A stretch of 64,000 nucleotides of DNA, taken from Dermatophagoides farinae (taxonomy: Eukaryota > Arthropoda > Arachnida > Sarcoptiformes > Pyroglyphidae). Made by a program: the position numbers and the translations under genes. Positions within the stretch are counted from its first letter, which is position 1. Each line of letters begins with the position of its first letter. Below the pieces are notes generated by a model that ran no database searches, was not told the origin of the DNA, and saw only the letters and a program-made list of their open reading frames with translations. The DNA is taken from contig NC_134677.1 in the NCBI RefSeq assembly GCF_024713945.1, positions 7,710,001 to 7,774,000 of the forward strand, read 5' to 3'. Of this stretch, positions 32,540 to 45,435 are shown piece by piece.

Positions 32540-35500
32540 GTAGGACAAATACAACAACAGCAACAACAGAGCTAGATATGGAGAAAAAATGAGAAAAAAA
32601 AAAAAAAAGAAAAGAAAAACGAAAGTTAAAAAAATTTTGCTGTAACCAAACTATATGTATGTGTATGTATATAGTATAGATATAACTGTATATCTAGTAT
32701 CGCCTTGTGTATGTGGTGATATTTTTTTTTTTTTTTTTTTTTTTATTCACAATTGTACATCGTCATTGTCGTATGATGTGATGTGATGTTGTTTTTGTTG
32801 TTGTTGCAAAGCATAGCACAGCACATACACACACACAAGAAAAAAAAGTAAAAAGAGAAACAAAAACCACCACTATATCTCCAAGGCAAAAAAAAGGGAA
32901 AGTTTTCATTTGTTCTTGTTATATCAAGCTATATATATGTTAAAATTCAATGATGATGATGATGATGGCTGCCCTCATTGTTGCTGATTCGCTCCCAATT
33001 CTTGTATTTGACATTCATACAATGTGTGTGTGTATGTTGGAGTATACTGCTATATAATAACTGTACATCAATTTTGTATTGTGTAAACCTATTGGATGAA
33101 TATGGCGCCACTACACTAGAAAAAAAGTTTTGGATCCTTGGTTATATTATAGAGAAGTACAATGGAAAAAAAGATGGATTTTTTGCTGCTGATGTTGGAG
33201 TTCTCCATGTTACCACTAATTCGTTTGGAAGAACTAAGAAGAATCATTTCATCACTTACTACTGCTATTTATTTGACATGAATTCTGTGTGTGTGTGCAT
33301 GAGTGTCAAAGGCTATCAACCTTTTTTTATTCTTTGAATGAATTTTTGTCAAATATTCTAAACCTGTGTGTACGTACACATGTCATTGATGTTATTGTTG
33401 GTATTATATTATTATTAAATAAATGTAATCCTGAAAGATGAAAAAAAAAATTTTCAAAACAGAAGTGGTTAATTTTAGCAGCAGCAGCAGCAGCATAATA
33501 GAATCAGTAATAGCAAATGTATAGAGAAAAAAAACACAAAAACAACTAGGAATTTTCAAAAAAAAGCAAAAATGGCTACTATTACAAGATGTATGTGTAT
33601 GTGTGCATAGCATCCCAATATATAAATTATTGTATAGCAAATTAAACACAAACACACAGACCAAGCTATATAATATAATGATGAACACATCATATGTGGA
33701 ATTCAAATAAGAATATTCATATGTACGAATATATTTGTGTATACTTTGATTTGCATGACATTTTTTTTAATAAAATTAATAATTTTTTTTCTACCTTTCT
33801 TTATGTGTGTGTGTATGCTATTTGTTATGACTTTTTGACTGAGAAAAATATATTAAGAAAAAAAAATTAAAATTGTCATCAACAAGGAAAAAGAACATTA
33901 GATATATGTCTATTATTTGTGTGTTTTTATTATTTATATATCATGACAAAACACTAACCAGTGATGATGATGATGATGATTGAGAAAAAAATGAGGATGA
34001 TGACGGCTATCGATGTTAAATGTGAATATATCGAAACAAGAAAAAATTTCTTGGCCTTGATTTGTTGATGAAATTATATTTTCTTCGTTTTTTTTATTGA
34101 TTGATCAGATCAGATGATAGTGAACAACAACTTTTTTTCTGAACATTCAAACAGACAGAATACAACACCAGATGGATCTTTGTTTCGATTATTACAGACC
34201 CTAAAATATCAGAAATCAGAAAAATATGGAAATTAAATCAAAATTTAAATTTCAATTAGAAAAAATGTATCAAATTCAATAAGGTTAAGAGTCTTATTAT
34301 GGTATTACTGCTGCTGCTGTTGCCTTCGCCATTCAATCAAGGTTCAACATGATGTCAATCAATCAAAATAACCGGCAACAACATTTTTCTTGATGTATGA
34401 ATGAAAACCGGGATATGTATGAAATGGACGGTGGTTCTGAAGCCGGTGGTTTCAAATTAATGAAAACCGAACCGAATCGCCGGTATTATCGGTTCACCGG
34501 ACAACAGACAATTCGAAACAATACGGTAAACCGCCAAAAAACGCAATGAACATCTCAAATCATCATCACCCATGTGATTATTTGTTGTCACATTTGGATA
34601 TTATTATTTTTTAGTTTTTTGGTTTGGTTGGTTAAGCATTAGCAGCAGCAGTTTATACCATTTTCTCATTTTTATTAACATTATACATTATTTTTCGGTG
34701 GCGGTCAAGATGTGTGGTGGTACAATTTTCAAAATAAAAAATTACATACACTACTCTTTATTATAAGTATGAGTGGTGTGTTTATGAGTTACGTACGTTT
34801 CATTTGGCGAATAGAAAATTGGAGAAAAAACAAACGAACGAACGAGTAGGAGATCTTTATTTTTGCTACACACAACAACAACAATTTAGTGGTGCCTTTC
34901 TGTCGACAACAACGACGATGTGATGATGATGATCGGATAGTTTCGTAAACGATAGATCTTTGTGTGGTGGTATAGTGGTGATGATGATGGCGTGGAACAA
35001 ACAACAAGAAAAAAAATGCCAAAAAAATCGAAGAAGTTGATGATAATGATGATGGTGGCTCTCTCTCACACAACAACAGCCAGAAAAAAAACCGAAACCG
35101 GTGGATAGACCAAAAACACGATCAAACGATTTGTGTGTGTGTGTGTGTACGGATTGTGGTTGGATCTTTCTGGATTCAATTAGGGGTGGGTAAAAATGAT
35201 ATGATTATGATGGTGGCTGTCGTTTTTGTTGTTGTGGTGGTGGTGGTGGTGGTGGCGGTGAAGAAAGAGAAAGAAAATAGTCAAGATTTAGAAATGAAAT
35301 CGAACGATAAAACAGGTGCAGAAAATGGGAAAAAAAAAGTCAAAATTATTGTCGAACAAAATAAACAGCTTGCTAGAAGCAAACAAAAAAATCAAAATGG
35401 TGAAATTCGTTTCATTTTTCTTTTCGTTCTAAACGAATGTTTCCAGCAATCATCAGCACAATTGAGGGAGAGGAAGAGGGAATGTGTACGCAATCAGAAA

Positions 35501-35596
35501 GTTGAACTAGGTGTGGTAGTATCATAATGTGTGCGTGTGTGTGATAAATGCGCGCGCATTACTATAGTTTTGCTGGCGGTTAATGCCTGTTTGCTG

Positions 35597-35622
35597 TTTT
35601 TTTTTTTTTTTTTTTTTTTTTT
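35597..35622 (+). repeat. Poly-T run of about 26 nt
   Basis: The longest uninterrupted T run in this part of the window, about 140 nt beyond the RARS2-like stop. No retroelement body is visible beside it. Confidence 0.8.
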
Positions 35623-35763
35623 GGTTTTCCTCCTGCCGCTGCCATTTATTGTTGTGCTGCCAATTGATGGCCAATTCATAAACGACGTTTTTAGATTCGC
35701 GCGAAATTCTAATAAATTTGATTTTGTAATTTTATTTTTTTTTCTTTTTAATTTTTTTTTTCA

Positions 35764-37749
<1,986 letters not shown>

Positions 37750-38812
37750 TCAACGATTGTCAAAGACGGTTGTCCTCATTCGACTTTGCGCTATGTTCGT
37801 GATCATGTCGTGGTATTTTTTTCATTTTTCTCTATTTTAACGTTTTTTGCAGTAAATTTTGGAACAAAGAATTTAATCGATTCATCATTAAATAACCAAC
37901 CGACTTTGACTCAGTGTTTCGAAATCAATTTCCAACATCATAATATTTGTCGCCAATGAATTGAATTCGTATTATCGGACCAATTTCTAACAATTTTCCT
38001 TGTCTTTTGAAGCATAAAATTTTCATTGATGATCAATGATCATCATTAGACATAAAATTGGTGCCGTCTTTATAAAAACGATCATGGTAATGATGCCGAA
38101 CATTGCAAATTTATTGGTGGATATCTGGTCATCATCAGGTAACTTTCTAATTTCGCTATCAATGATTCTAACACTTAAAAAAATTGAATTGCAATAATCA
38201 TAAAGATTAAGGTTTGTTCCTGAGACAATCATCATAAAATTCGATTGATGATTATGTTTTTCGTGCTCACTTTAATTCAAAAATCATCGTTTAGGAACGA
38301 CATGATTGAATCTTTGGAATCAATGAAGCGATCGAAAACATGATTATAAGTCGAAGATTCATGGGATGGAACACATACTTGAAAATGATCATGGTAAGCA
38401 AATGAATAGATTAATTGAACAAGCAACTAATATTTATCTTCACTTAGGATCGCCGGCGAACAATTTGGAAATTGAATTTCGAACCATGGATAGAATTTGG
38501 ACATTGTCTTGAAACAGGCATTATTTTGAGCATTTGTGATTTTTCCAAATTCAATCCAATCCGTTTCAATTGCGTAAGAATTTCTCGTTTGGAACATGGA
38601 CAGCGAATTATGGATCTATTTCAAACGGGACAATTAACGTTGTATGGCGCAATTGGGATGTGAAATATGGATGTATTTTATTATTTCCAATTTTTATTAA
38701 ATTAATATTTCAATAAAATCAATTAAATTTCAATATATATGGATTAAATTAATATGGGGGGTAAAGGGAATAAAAGGGGGTCAAAATTGCTGCAACAATC
38801 GTGATGAACGAC

Positions 38813-38824
38813 ACTATCGATAGT
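38813..38824. promoter_or_regulatory. DRE-like palindrome (TATCGATA core)
   Basis: ACTATCGATAGT contains TATCGATA, the core of the DREF-bound element common in Drosophila housekeeping promoters. It lies about 1.1 kb upstream of the RARS2-like start. Whether this organism uses DREF-type promoters is unknown. Confidence 0.3.
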
Positions 38825-38854
38825 CAAAAGTCGTTTACTCAAAAATTCTCCAAA

Positions 38855-38920
38855 TTTGGAGACTGGTCTCCAAATTTGACGATTTACGCATTACGCCAAA
38901 TTTGGAGACCAGTCTCCAAA
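38855..38920. repeat. Perfect 24-bp inverted repeat with internally palindromic arms
   Basis: Arms 38855-38878 and 38897-38920 are exact reverse complements, separated by 18 nt. Each arm contains TTTGGAGAC-NN-GTCTCCAAA, itself a hairpin with a 2-nt centre. The left side adds a further palindrome, CTCCAAATTTGGAG (from about 38849). The structure could form a cruciform or hairpin RNA, or be the end of a small mobile element; no transposase is near. Confidence 0.8.
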
Positions 38921-39320
38921 AAAAAACACATGATTCATGTAGAAGGGAGCATGCGCGCATTCACTAAATGATGTTCGATTTTATTTTCGATAAAAATACA
39001 CAAAGATTATTCTGGAATAAAGCTTTTATTAATATTCAAATCAATTCAATAGATCATTTATACGAATTTCTGATTTTTTTTTGACGATGTGAAATAGGTT
39101 AAAAGAAAAAAAATTCGATTGTTTTTTCTATAGAAATCATTCTTGACTATCTGGAATATAATGAGAGAAAGAAAAAAAAACGAAATAAAAATCACAAATG
39201 AATTTAAATAATAATAATTTAAATCAATGAAAGATGGCGAACAATTTCATTTTGCACACACACACACAAAAACACACACTATTAAATTGATGTTTGTTTG
39301 TTTTTTTCCATGGTTTCATT

Positions 39321-40486
39321 TCAGAATATTGGAATGTAATTATCGATACGTGCTTTATGTTTCTGTGCAACACATTCGGCGATCCATATGATATTTCGAC
39401 ATTCTTGTTCTTTCAGTTTTAGATATGCATAAAAGATTCCGAAATGAAATTGTTGTAGGAATGCATTGATATTCAATTTAACTTCATGTTCAAAAAATTT
39501 ATCTTCCAATGTTTTATTCTCGGCATTTGATTGTGATTCAAACAATACACGATAATCGGCATACATTTCGGCAACATTACGCACTTGTTCATAATCATCG
39601 GCCATTGCTAATTGAGCCAAACCATATGGATTTAGTTTACCACATGTTGGATACAGCTTTGAACGATCTTCTTTACTTAATTCTGTACCAAATGAATTGA
39701 TTGTAATCATAAAAGCCCGACGATCAGCTTCGAATGCTACGATTTTCAAGATTAATGCTCTTTTCTAGATTTTACAAAATATTAATTACATACCGAGAAT
39801 TTCACACATAACTTCAGCCGTAACACCACCAAGTTCTTCACAAAATTTATAAAATGATTCCAGATATGCTTTGAATACCGTATTACGAATAATTTCAATA
39901 TTCATTTCATCCAAATCTTGTTCACCGATACAATTGACAAAATATGGTGCCAATGGTGTGTCGACTAGTACAGCATTATATAGATCAGATGGTGTCGATG
40001 CAACATGAATAGCTTCCATTTGATCAAAAGAACCTAATGGATGACATTTCGGTATCAATTCGGATAATGGTCGTTGATGCAATGTTCCTGATAATAATAA
40101 TAATAGAAAAGGTTAAAAGTATATTTTGCAAAAAATTTATTAAACTAACCAGTAATCAAAAGAATAATATTATCAATCATATAATAATGTAGAATGTAAT
40201 CAAGAAATGTCGATAATGGTTCAACAGCATGATTACGAATATGTTGAAATTCTGCAACCAATTTTTCTTTCAATTTATCATCGATAACCGAAACATTTAA
40301 TGGTGATGCTTCATTAGCCAGAAAACCACCATAATCCGTTGATTGTAGATGAAGTTTTAGATCTTCCAATGTTTCACATTGTACAAGATTTAGATAATCA
40401 GTTTGTTTAATTATACCACATTTAAAACCACGTACAAGTCCTTCAAGATAGCCATTATCAACATTAAAGATGCTTTCCAAGAACAT
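39321..40486 (-). CDS. ATP6V0D1: V-type proton ATPase subunit d (V0 domain)
   Basis: Subunit d sits on the cytosolic side of the membrane V0 ring and couples it to the central stalk of the proton pump of acidic organelles. Three exons (minus): 40486-40150, 40087-39794, 39736-39321, joined in phase 1 twice, give 348 residues (human 351). Identity is near-complete in blocks: [111 protein letters not shown] and the C-terminal [11 protein letters not shown]. The first residues differ from the human start (MFLESI for MSFFPEL), but the ATG at 40486 fits the family length. Its 5' end faces ISCU, 989 bp away. Confidence 0.96.
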
Positions 40487-41475
40487 TTTGGTTTGTTTAT
40501 GTTTTTTTTTTGCTTTTTAAAATCCCAGAAACAATGAATGAATTTTAAATGAAGAATGATTTCATGTATATCCACAAACAACAATACAACAATATGGTAA
40601 AAAAAAGAAAAAGATCAATGAGAACCAGAATCAAAAAAAAAAAAAAACAAGAAATAACAACAACACTTTCAAAGACGCCCACCACAGCTCATCAGACAAA
40701 CACAAATCATGATTAATTTTTGGATGATGCGCTCTTTTTTTTAGTGTTATATTTGTATACGCGTTCGATATTTATGAAATAAATGAAAATCATAAACATT
40801 GAGATGCCATGGCGACATCTATCAAATAGATTAGTCATTATTTTTTAAACATTCTTGTTATTTAATGATCACGATAATTAATAAGAAAATTATTATTGCG
40901 CATTTTATTATTGATTTTGACGAAAATAATAATTCTTTTTTTAATTTGTTATTATTACAATGAGAATTTTCACAATGAGTTAATCGAATTTCTAAATCGA
41001 TATTAAATGATGTTCTTGAAAAATTCGAATTCAACAAAAAAAAAATATTTCGCGGGATTCGGACACTATGAATAGCCCTTTCATGATTTTTTTTTTTTTT
41101 TGAAAATATGCCGCTACCTCTTAAAGATTTGGGATTTTTGAGTGTATACACCACTGTTGATTGTTGTGGCGCTATATTGCGGAAACAACCTTGATCAAAC
41201 ATGTCATTACCACTACCACCGCTAAACACACACACACAGTAATAAACAAAACCGAATCGGAATACTGAAAAAAATGATCCGAAATTTTCATTGATTTTTG
41301 TTTGTGTGTATGATCCAAAATATTCTACGCGTTTATTTGGCTCGTCTTATTCATTATCGTTATTTACCGTATACGGTATGTATGTGAATAAATATTAAAT
41401 TTCAAGCAAAAACTAATTAAAATTGTATGTGAATAGATCTTATATTTTACAGAAAAAGAGAAAAAAAAATTCGAT
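40487..41475. promoter_or_regulatory. Shared 5' region of V-ATPase d and ISCU
   Basis: A 989-bp interval between two divergent housekeeping genes, so probably a bidirectional promoter. It holds poly-A runs near 40633, a reverse-strand ATAGATGTCGCC (about 40808-40822) that is a near-match to the CTCF-like motif, and a palindrome CCGTATACGG near 41368-41377. No ORF with family likeness. Confidence 0.5.
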
Positions 41476-41943
41476 ATGTTGAGACAAATTTTTTATCGAT
41501 CAAAATCGATACCACCACCGGTATTGGCTCGATTATATCATGAAAAAGTAATTGATCATTATGAAAATCCCAGAAATGTTGGTTCATTGGACAAGAATGA
41601 CAAAGATGTTGGTACCGGTTTAGTTGGTGCACCGGCATGTGGTGATGTAATGAAATTACAAGTAAAAGTTGATGAAGATGGTAAAATTATTGATGCACGA
41701 TTCAAAACGTTTGGTTGCGGTTCAGCCATAGCATCAAGTTCATTGGTCACGGAAATGATTAAAGGAAAAACAATCGATGAAGCTTTACAGATAAAGAATA
41801 CTTATATAGCAAAAGAATTATCTTTACCACCGGTCAAATTACATTGTTCAATGTTGGCAGAAGATGCTATCAAAGCTGCAATCAACAATTATAAAGTTAA
41901 ACGACAATCTTTGGAACAAAGTGGTGGCACCATTGAAAATTGA
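41476..41943 (+). CDS. ISCU: Iron-sulfur cluster scaffold protein ISCU
   Basis: The mitochondrial scaffold on which NFS1-frataxin assembles [2Fe-2S] clusters. It is a single-exon ORF of 155 residues with a short N-terminal presequence (MLRQIFYRSKSIPPPVLARL) followed by LYHEKVIDHYENPRNVGSLD, the family's opening block. The three ligand cysteines are present in GAPACGDVMKLQV, KTFGCGSAIASSS and LPPVKLHCSMLAEDAIKAA; the last also holds LPPVK, bound by the HSC20/HSPA9 chaperones. The length equals the family norm after adding the transit peptide. It is head-to-head with V-ATPase d and convergent with presenilin, whose stop is about 306 bp from this one. Confidence 0.97.
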   Translation: MLRQIFYRSKSIPPPVLARLYHEKVIDHYENPRNVGSLDKNDKDVGTGLVGAPACGDVMKLQVKVDEDGKIIDARFKTFGCGSAIASSSLVTEMIKGKTIDEALQIKNTYIAKELSLPPVKLHCSMLAEDAIKAAINNYKVKRQSLEQSGGTIEN

Positions 41944-42249
41944 TTGAAAAAACATATATGAGTGAGGAATGTTTTTTTTTGTTCATCAAGTTTTCAAGTT
42001 TTATTATTGTTATTGTCAATATCAATCAATCAATCAATCAATGTTATGTAATTATTTAATGTAAAATCAACCTGTGGATAAATCTTGCTGTGTTTTATCA
42101 AAAATCGATTTAAAAAAATTTGATCAATCGTATTTATAATTAATTTATTAATATTATTACTTGTACGTTTAAGATCAAAAAACTATAAACTATTGAATCT
42201 TACTTTCTACTGAATAATGAATAATTAATTAGATAATTAGATCATCAGA

Positions 42250-43728
42250 TCAGATATAAATAAGTGAATTTTGTAAACAATCTGAAAATGGTTGTACTAA
42301 TGTTGATGTTGAAAAATAGAAAATAAGACCAAAGGCTATTGAAATTGGTAATGCTGGTAATGCTTTACGAAAAATGGCCAATAATAATAAAGTGAGACAA
42401 AGACCAATTAGAATGGCAACAAAACAAGCTACGGTGGTATTCCAATCACCATATGAAGATGCTTTTCCTACCAATACTGAATAGAATATAAAATCACCAA
42501 GACCTAATTTAACGCCACGTTCTTCATCTTCACTATCATTATCATAATGGCTATTACTAAAACCAGATGATTCATTGATATCTTGATTTGATGATTGATT
42601 CAATTGTTGTGATGATTCTGATGATGGATTTCTTGTTGTTGTTGTTGTTGGACGATGATGTTGTTGTTGTTGTTGTTCAGTATCGGCCATTGTACCAACC
42701 GTATAATAGGCTACTGCTGATGAATAAATTAATGCTGGAAAGATTGATTCATTTCGTTCTTGAGCTGTTTCAACTAAAATCCGTAGTGGTCCTTTTGGAC
42801 ATAAAACTGCAACAAGATCCCATACAGATATGACACCTAGCACTACCCAAACGGTCCAATCTGGTAAGAATTTTATAAATACCAATGCCATTAATGCTGA
42901 TATCATAATCAAATATCCTTGTTGCAGTATTAATGGCCCTTTCCAATGGATACAAATCATGCCAACAACACCGAAATTCCACATGAATAAAAAAATTGTA
43001 TAAATATCGATAGGAATGTTATAGGCTCGTAAAACTTCACTTAAATACATAAAAGTGAACAAAAATAGTAGCATCAATGAAGACATGATCAACCATCCAT
43101 GAATCACTTTGTAACAACGAAATTTATATAAAACGATCAATATTGTTGTCATTACAATGATGAATCCAAGAAGAATGAAAGCATTAGCAAATGATTGCCA
43201 TATTTTTGTCGTAGGTGCTACAGTTTGATCAGTAAATGGTGTATAAACCATATAAACATTGGTGGATCGATAAAAACTTATCGTATTCATTGTGACAACC
43301 ACCACCAACATACACAACGATACCGGTATGAATAATTTGATAACATGTTTGGCACCATATTTAAGTTCTTCTTCATGTTCCGCATCATCATCATCATCGT
43401 CATCATCTTCATCATCATCGATGCCATCGCCATCAATATCAAATATTCTATGAGGAACGTTGTGTACACCACCCTCACCACTGCTGCCACGATATGTTCG
43501 ACGATTACTACCAGAAATACCAGCATCGTTTCGTGGTTGAATATGTTCATTTTCAACTAAACGTTGAGGACTTTGGCCTGAAATCATGACCGGATCATTT
43601 TGTTGGACAGGATCTCGAAGATTTGATCGACGAATTTTTCGATTTTTTCGATTAGAATGCGTTGATTCTTTACCACTACTGCCACCATTTTGATTTGATT
43701 GGTGGCTTGGCTCTACGTCGGTATTCAT
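42250..43728 (-). CDS. PSEN1: Presenilin, catalytic subunit of gamma-secretase
   Basis: An intramembrane aspartyl protease that cleaves Notch and other type I membrane proteins. Intronless, 492 residues, with an ATG at 43728. The N-terminal ~115 residues are polar and acidic, ending in a run of Asp. Six hydrophobic segments follow, then the first catalytic Asp (304) in [16 protein letters not shown], a polar loop with Gln and Thr runs, the second catalytic Asp (412) in [18 protein letters not shown], and [15 protein letters not shown] with the PALP motif near the C-terminus. Loop landmarks ETAQERNES and PALIYSS are intact. Unusually, residue 303 is Trp (TGG, 42820-42822) where presenilins have Tyr in the YD motif. 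Its start lies 437 bp from the divergent RP9 start. Confidence 0.96.
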   Translation of the reverse strand: MNTDVEPSHQSNQNGGSSGKESTHSNRKNRKIRRSNLRDPVQQNDPVMISGQSPQRLVENEHIQPRNDAGISGSNRRTYRGSSGEGGVHNVPHRIFDIDGDGIDDDEDDDDDDDDAEHEEELKYGAKHVIKLFIPVSLCMLVVVVTMNTISFYRSTNVYMVYTPFTDQTVAPTTKIWQSFANAFILLGFIIVMTTILIVLYKFRCYKVIHGWLIMSSLMLLFLFTFMYLSEVLRAYNIPIDIYTIFLFMWNFGVVGMICIHWKGPLILQQGYLIMISALMALVFIKFLPDWTVWVVLGVISVWDLVAVLCPKGPLRILVETAQERNESIFPALIYSSAVAYYTVGTMADTEQQQQQHHRPTTTTTRNPSSESSQQLNQSSNQDINESSGFSNSHYDNDSEDEERGVKLGLGDFIFYSVLVGKASSYGDWNTTVACFVAILIGLCLTLLLLAIFRKALPALPISIAFGLIFYFSTSTLVQPFSDCLQNSLIYI

Positions 43729-44165
43729 CTGAGCCAGCTCGATCGATTGGAACTATTTTATGATGAAAAAAAAACCCCACAACAAAACGTTAATGGATTT
43801 TAATCATTTTTTTTTCTCAACTTACTTTAGGATTAATAATGCTATTATTCATCAAAGCAAAGATAGGGTTATATTCAAATGATAATGAAAAAAAAAGATA
43901 GATTTGATTTTTATTATCAGCAACAGAAAAAAACCACTAAAAGAAATTCTTTAAAATAAAGCTTTTATCAAATAAAACAAAAAACAACTGACAGCATTCT
44001 GAGATCAATGTGGGCGGAATTGATAACAATGCCATCTACAATATTTCTTTCATTTTTTTTTTCGTTTGTTTGTTTATATACACCTGATTTGATTTCGATT
44101 CGATTCTAGTTCTACGCGTAATGTTCTGTGGTAAATGATGATTATTTTGATTATTATTATTGACA
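43729..44165. promoter_or_regulatory. Shared 5' region of presenilin and RP9
   Basis: Only 437 bp separate the two divergent start codons, so this is very likely a bidirectional promoter and both 5' UTRs. It contains AATAAAGCTTTTATC at about 43957-43971, nearly the same as AATAAAGCTTTTATT at about 39018-39032 in the V-ATPase d 3' flank. No TATA-like element stands out. Confidence 0.5.
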
Positions 44166-44972
44166 ATGACTGAATCATCAAAGACAAAAAAGAAATTATC
44201 GAAAATTGATGAAAAATTACTGGACACATTGAAACATTATGATTCTTTGTATGGATTTTTTTTTAAATTATATCATGAATCAAATGCATACATTTAAGAT
44301 TTTTTGATATTTTATAGCTATGAAAAACCACCGCCTGGACTTTTCAAAGAAAATGATGAAGAAAAACCAGAGGATGTAATACCGGATCTACCAGAGAATA
44401 AAGCTGCAAGAGAATTTTTGGCCAAAGCACCAACCAAAGGATTATGGATGCCATTAGGTAAAGAAGTAAAAGTAATGAAATGTTGGCGTTGCAAAATCTA
44501 TGGACATCGTAGTGGCGATAAAGAATGTCCATTATTCATGTCCGGTAATCGTGCTATGGAAGAATTTCGACATGCACATGAAGATCCAATGTATAATTAC
44601 ATTAAAGAGAATGAATTTCGTGAAAAAATGAAAAAAGTTGAAATGTTGAAAACATTGTTACAACAATCTGATGATGATGATGATGATGATAATGATAAAC
44701 ATGGAAAAAAGCGAAAAAAGAAACAATCTACATCATCTTCTTCTTCTTTGAAAAAGAAGAAAGAAAAAAAAGATTCACGTCGTAATAAGCATCGACGTAA
44801 AAAGTTATCATCATCGTCATCGTCTTCAGATTCTGATTCACCATCATTATCATCATCATCATCATCCTCGTCGTCGTCGTCAGATGATCATCACTCAAAA
44901 CGTCATAAGAAAAAGAGAAAAAAGGAACATAGTAAAAAGCATAGAAAACATCATACATCGAAAAAGAGATAA
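44166..44972 (+). CDS. RP9: RP9 / PAP-1-like splicing-associated zinc-knuckle protein
   Basis: In vertebrates RP9 (PAP-1) is a nuclear protein that binds PIM1 kinase and splicing factors. Exon 1 is 44166-44248 and exon 2 44318-44972, joined in phase 2 (donor GTATGG, acceptor TTATAG), giving 245 residues. The join recreates HYDSFYEKPPPGLFKE, matching human HLESFYEKPPPGLIKE. Core blocks: PEDVIPDLPENKAAREFL, APTKGLWMPLGKEVKVM, the zinc knuckle CWRCKIYGHRSGDKECP, and FRHAHEDPMYNYI. The C-terminal third is an Asp run, then Lys/Arg/Ser-rich sequence resembling RS-type nuclear tails, as in human RP9. The exon 1 ATG fits because the N-terminal region is short and Lys-rich, though the human N-terminus is longer. 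Confidence 0.93.
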
Positions 44973-45435
44973 TCGATAGGAAACAAAAAATTCAAAAATT
45001 CTATATTGCCATTTATCGTTTGCGGTATACCGTTGAATGTGAGGAATTTCCAAATTAGCACTTGAACAACGATTAATATAATCTTAATATTTATTATTGA
45101 TTAATGCAGATATAGATCTCTTGTTCTGATTTTCCATCACTGTAAATAAAGTAAAAAATTCCATTACTGAATAAAATTGATTGATTGGACATTCAAATTG
45201 CAAAAAAAAATAAATCATGATTTTCTAAAATTCCGAACAAAACACCTATTCAACAATAGATGGCAGCATCATTGAAAACAATAAGGTGACGTGTAGCAGA
45301 TTACCACAAAATTCTTCGGCATATTTTCTTGTCTCGTTGTCGGCTTTTTCTCCTTATCAACAACAACAACAACAACAATTAGCAATAACGAATACTTTTT
45401 TTCTATAATTTGTAACGAAAATCATCTGATATATA
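44973..45435 (+). other. Intergenic RP9 3' flank and Sec23 5' region
   Basis: A 463-bp interval between tandem genes. AATAAA-like stretches near 45143-45175 could end RP9. A CTCF-like motif ATAGATGGCAGCA is at 45256-45268, about 170 bp upstream of the Sec23 start. A CAA run at 45360-45378 probably lies in the Sec23 5' UTR. Confidence 0.5.
45256..45268 (+). promoter_or_regulatory. CTCF-like motif ATAGATGGCAGCA
   Basis: Same motif as at 19422 and 47996, here close to a gene start. It could be a promoter-proximal factor site rather than an insulator. Inference from repetition and CTCF-core resemblance. Confidence 0.35.

Larger units (their letters stand above)
32082..35763. other. Intergenic region between the 12-finger gene and the RARS2-like gene
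   Basis: Presumed promoter of the 12-finger gene at the left, then repeat-rich DNA: GAT run 32506-32538, long T runs at about 32722-32743 and 35597-35622, GT tracts and poly-A. A CTCF-like GGCGCCACTACA on the reverse strand is at 33101-33115. Around 34440-34505 there is a GC-richer patch with a 7-bp stem (GAACCGA/TCGGTTC). Open frames here have simple-repeat composition and are not called. Confidence 0.55.

Noticed and set aside
32978-33337. A 119-codon plus-strand frame with a less repetitive middle (LDEYGATTLEKKFWILGYIIEK)
   Set aside because: Bounded by GT repeats, single frame, no recognisable family or splice context; too weak to call a gene.
35135-35527. A 130-codon plus-strand frame with a Val run and a Lys-rich part
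   Set aside because: The start and the hydrophobic part are translated GT and GGT repeats; no family signal.
38472-38663. Short frame near the RARS2-like 5' side, considered as its missing N-terminal domain
   Set aside because: It is on the opposite strand, and its residues do not resemble the ArgRS N-terminal domain.
38755-38781. Possible G-quadruplex
   Set aside because: Only three clear G-runs (6, 3 and 5) are present; four are needed unless the six-G run splits, so the case is weak.
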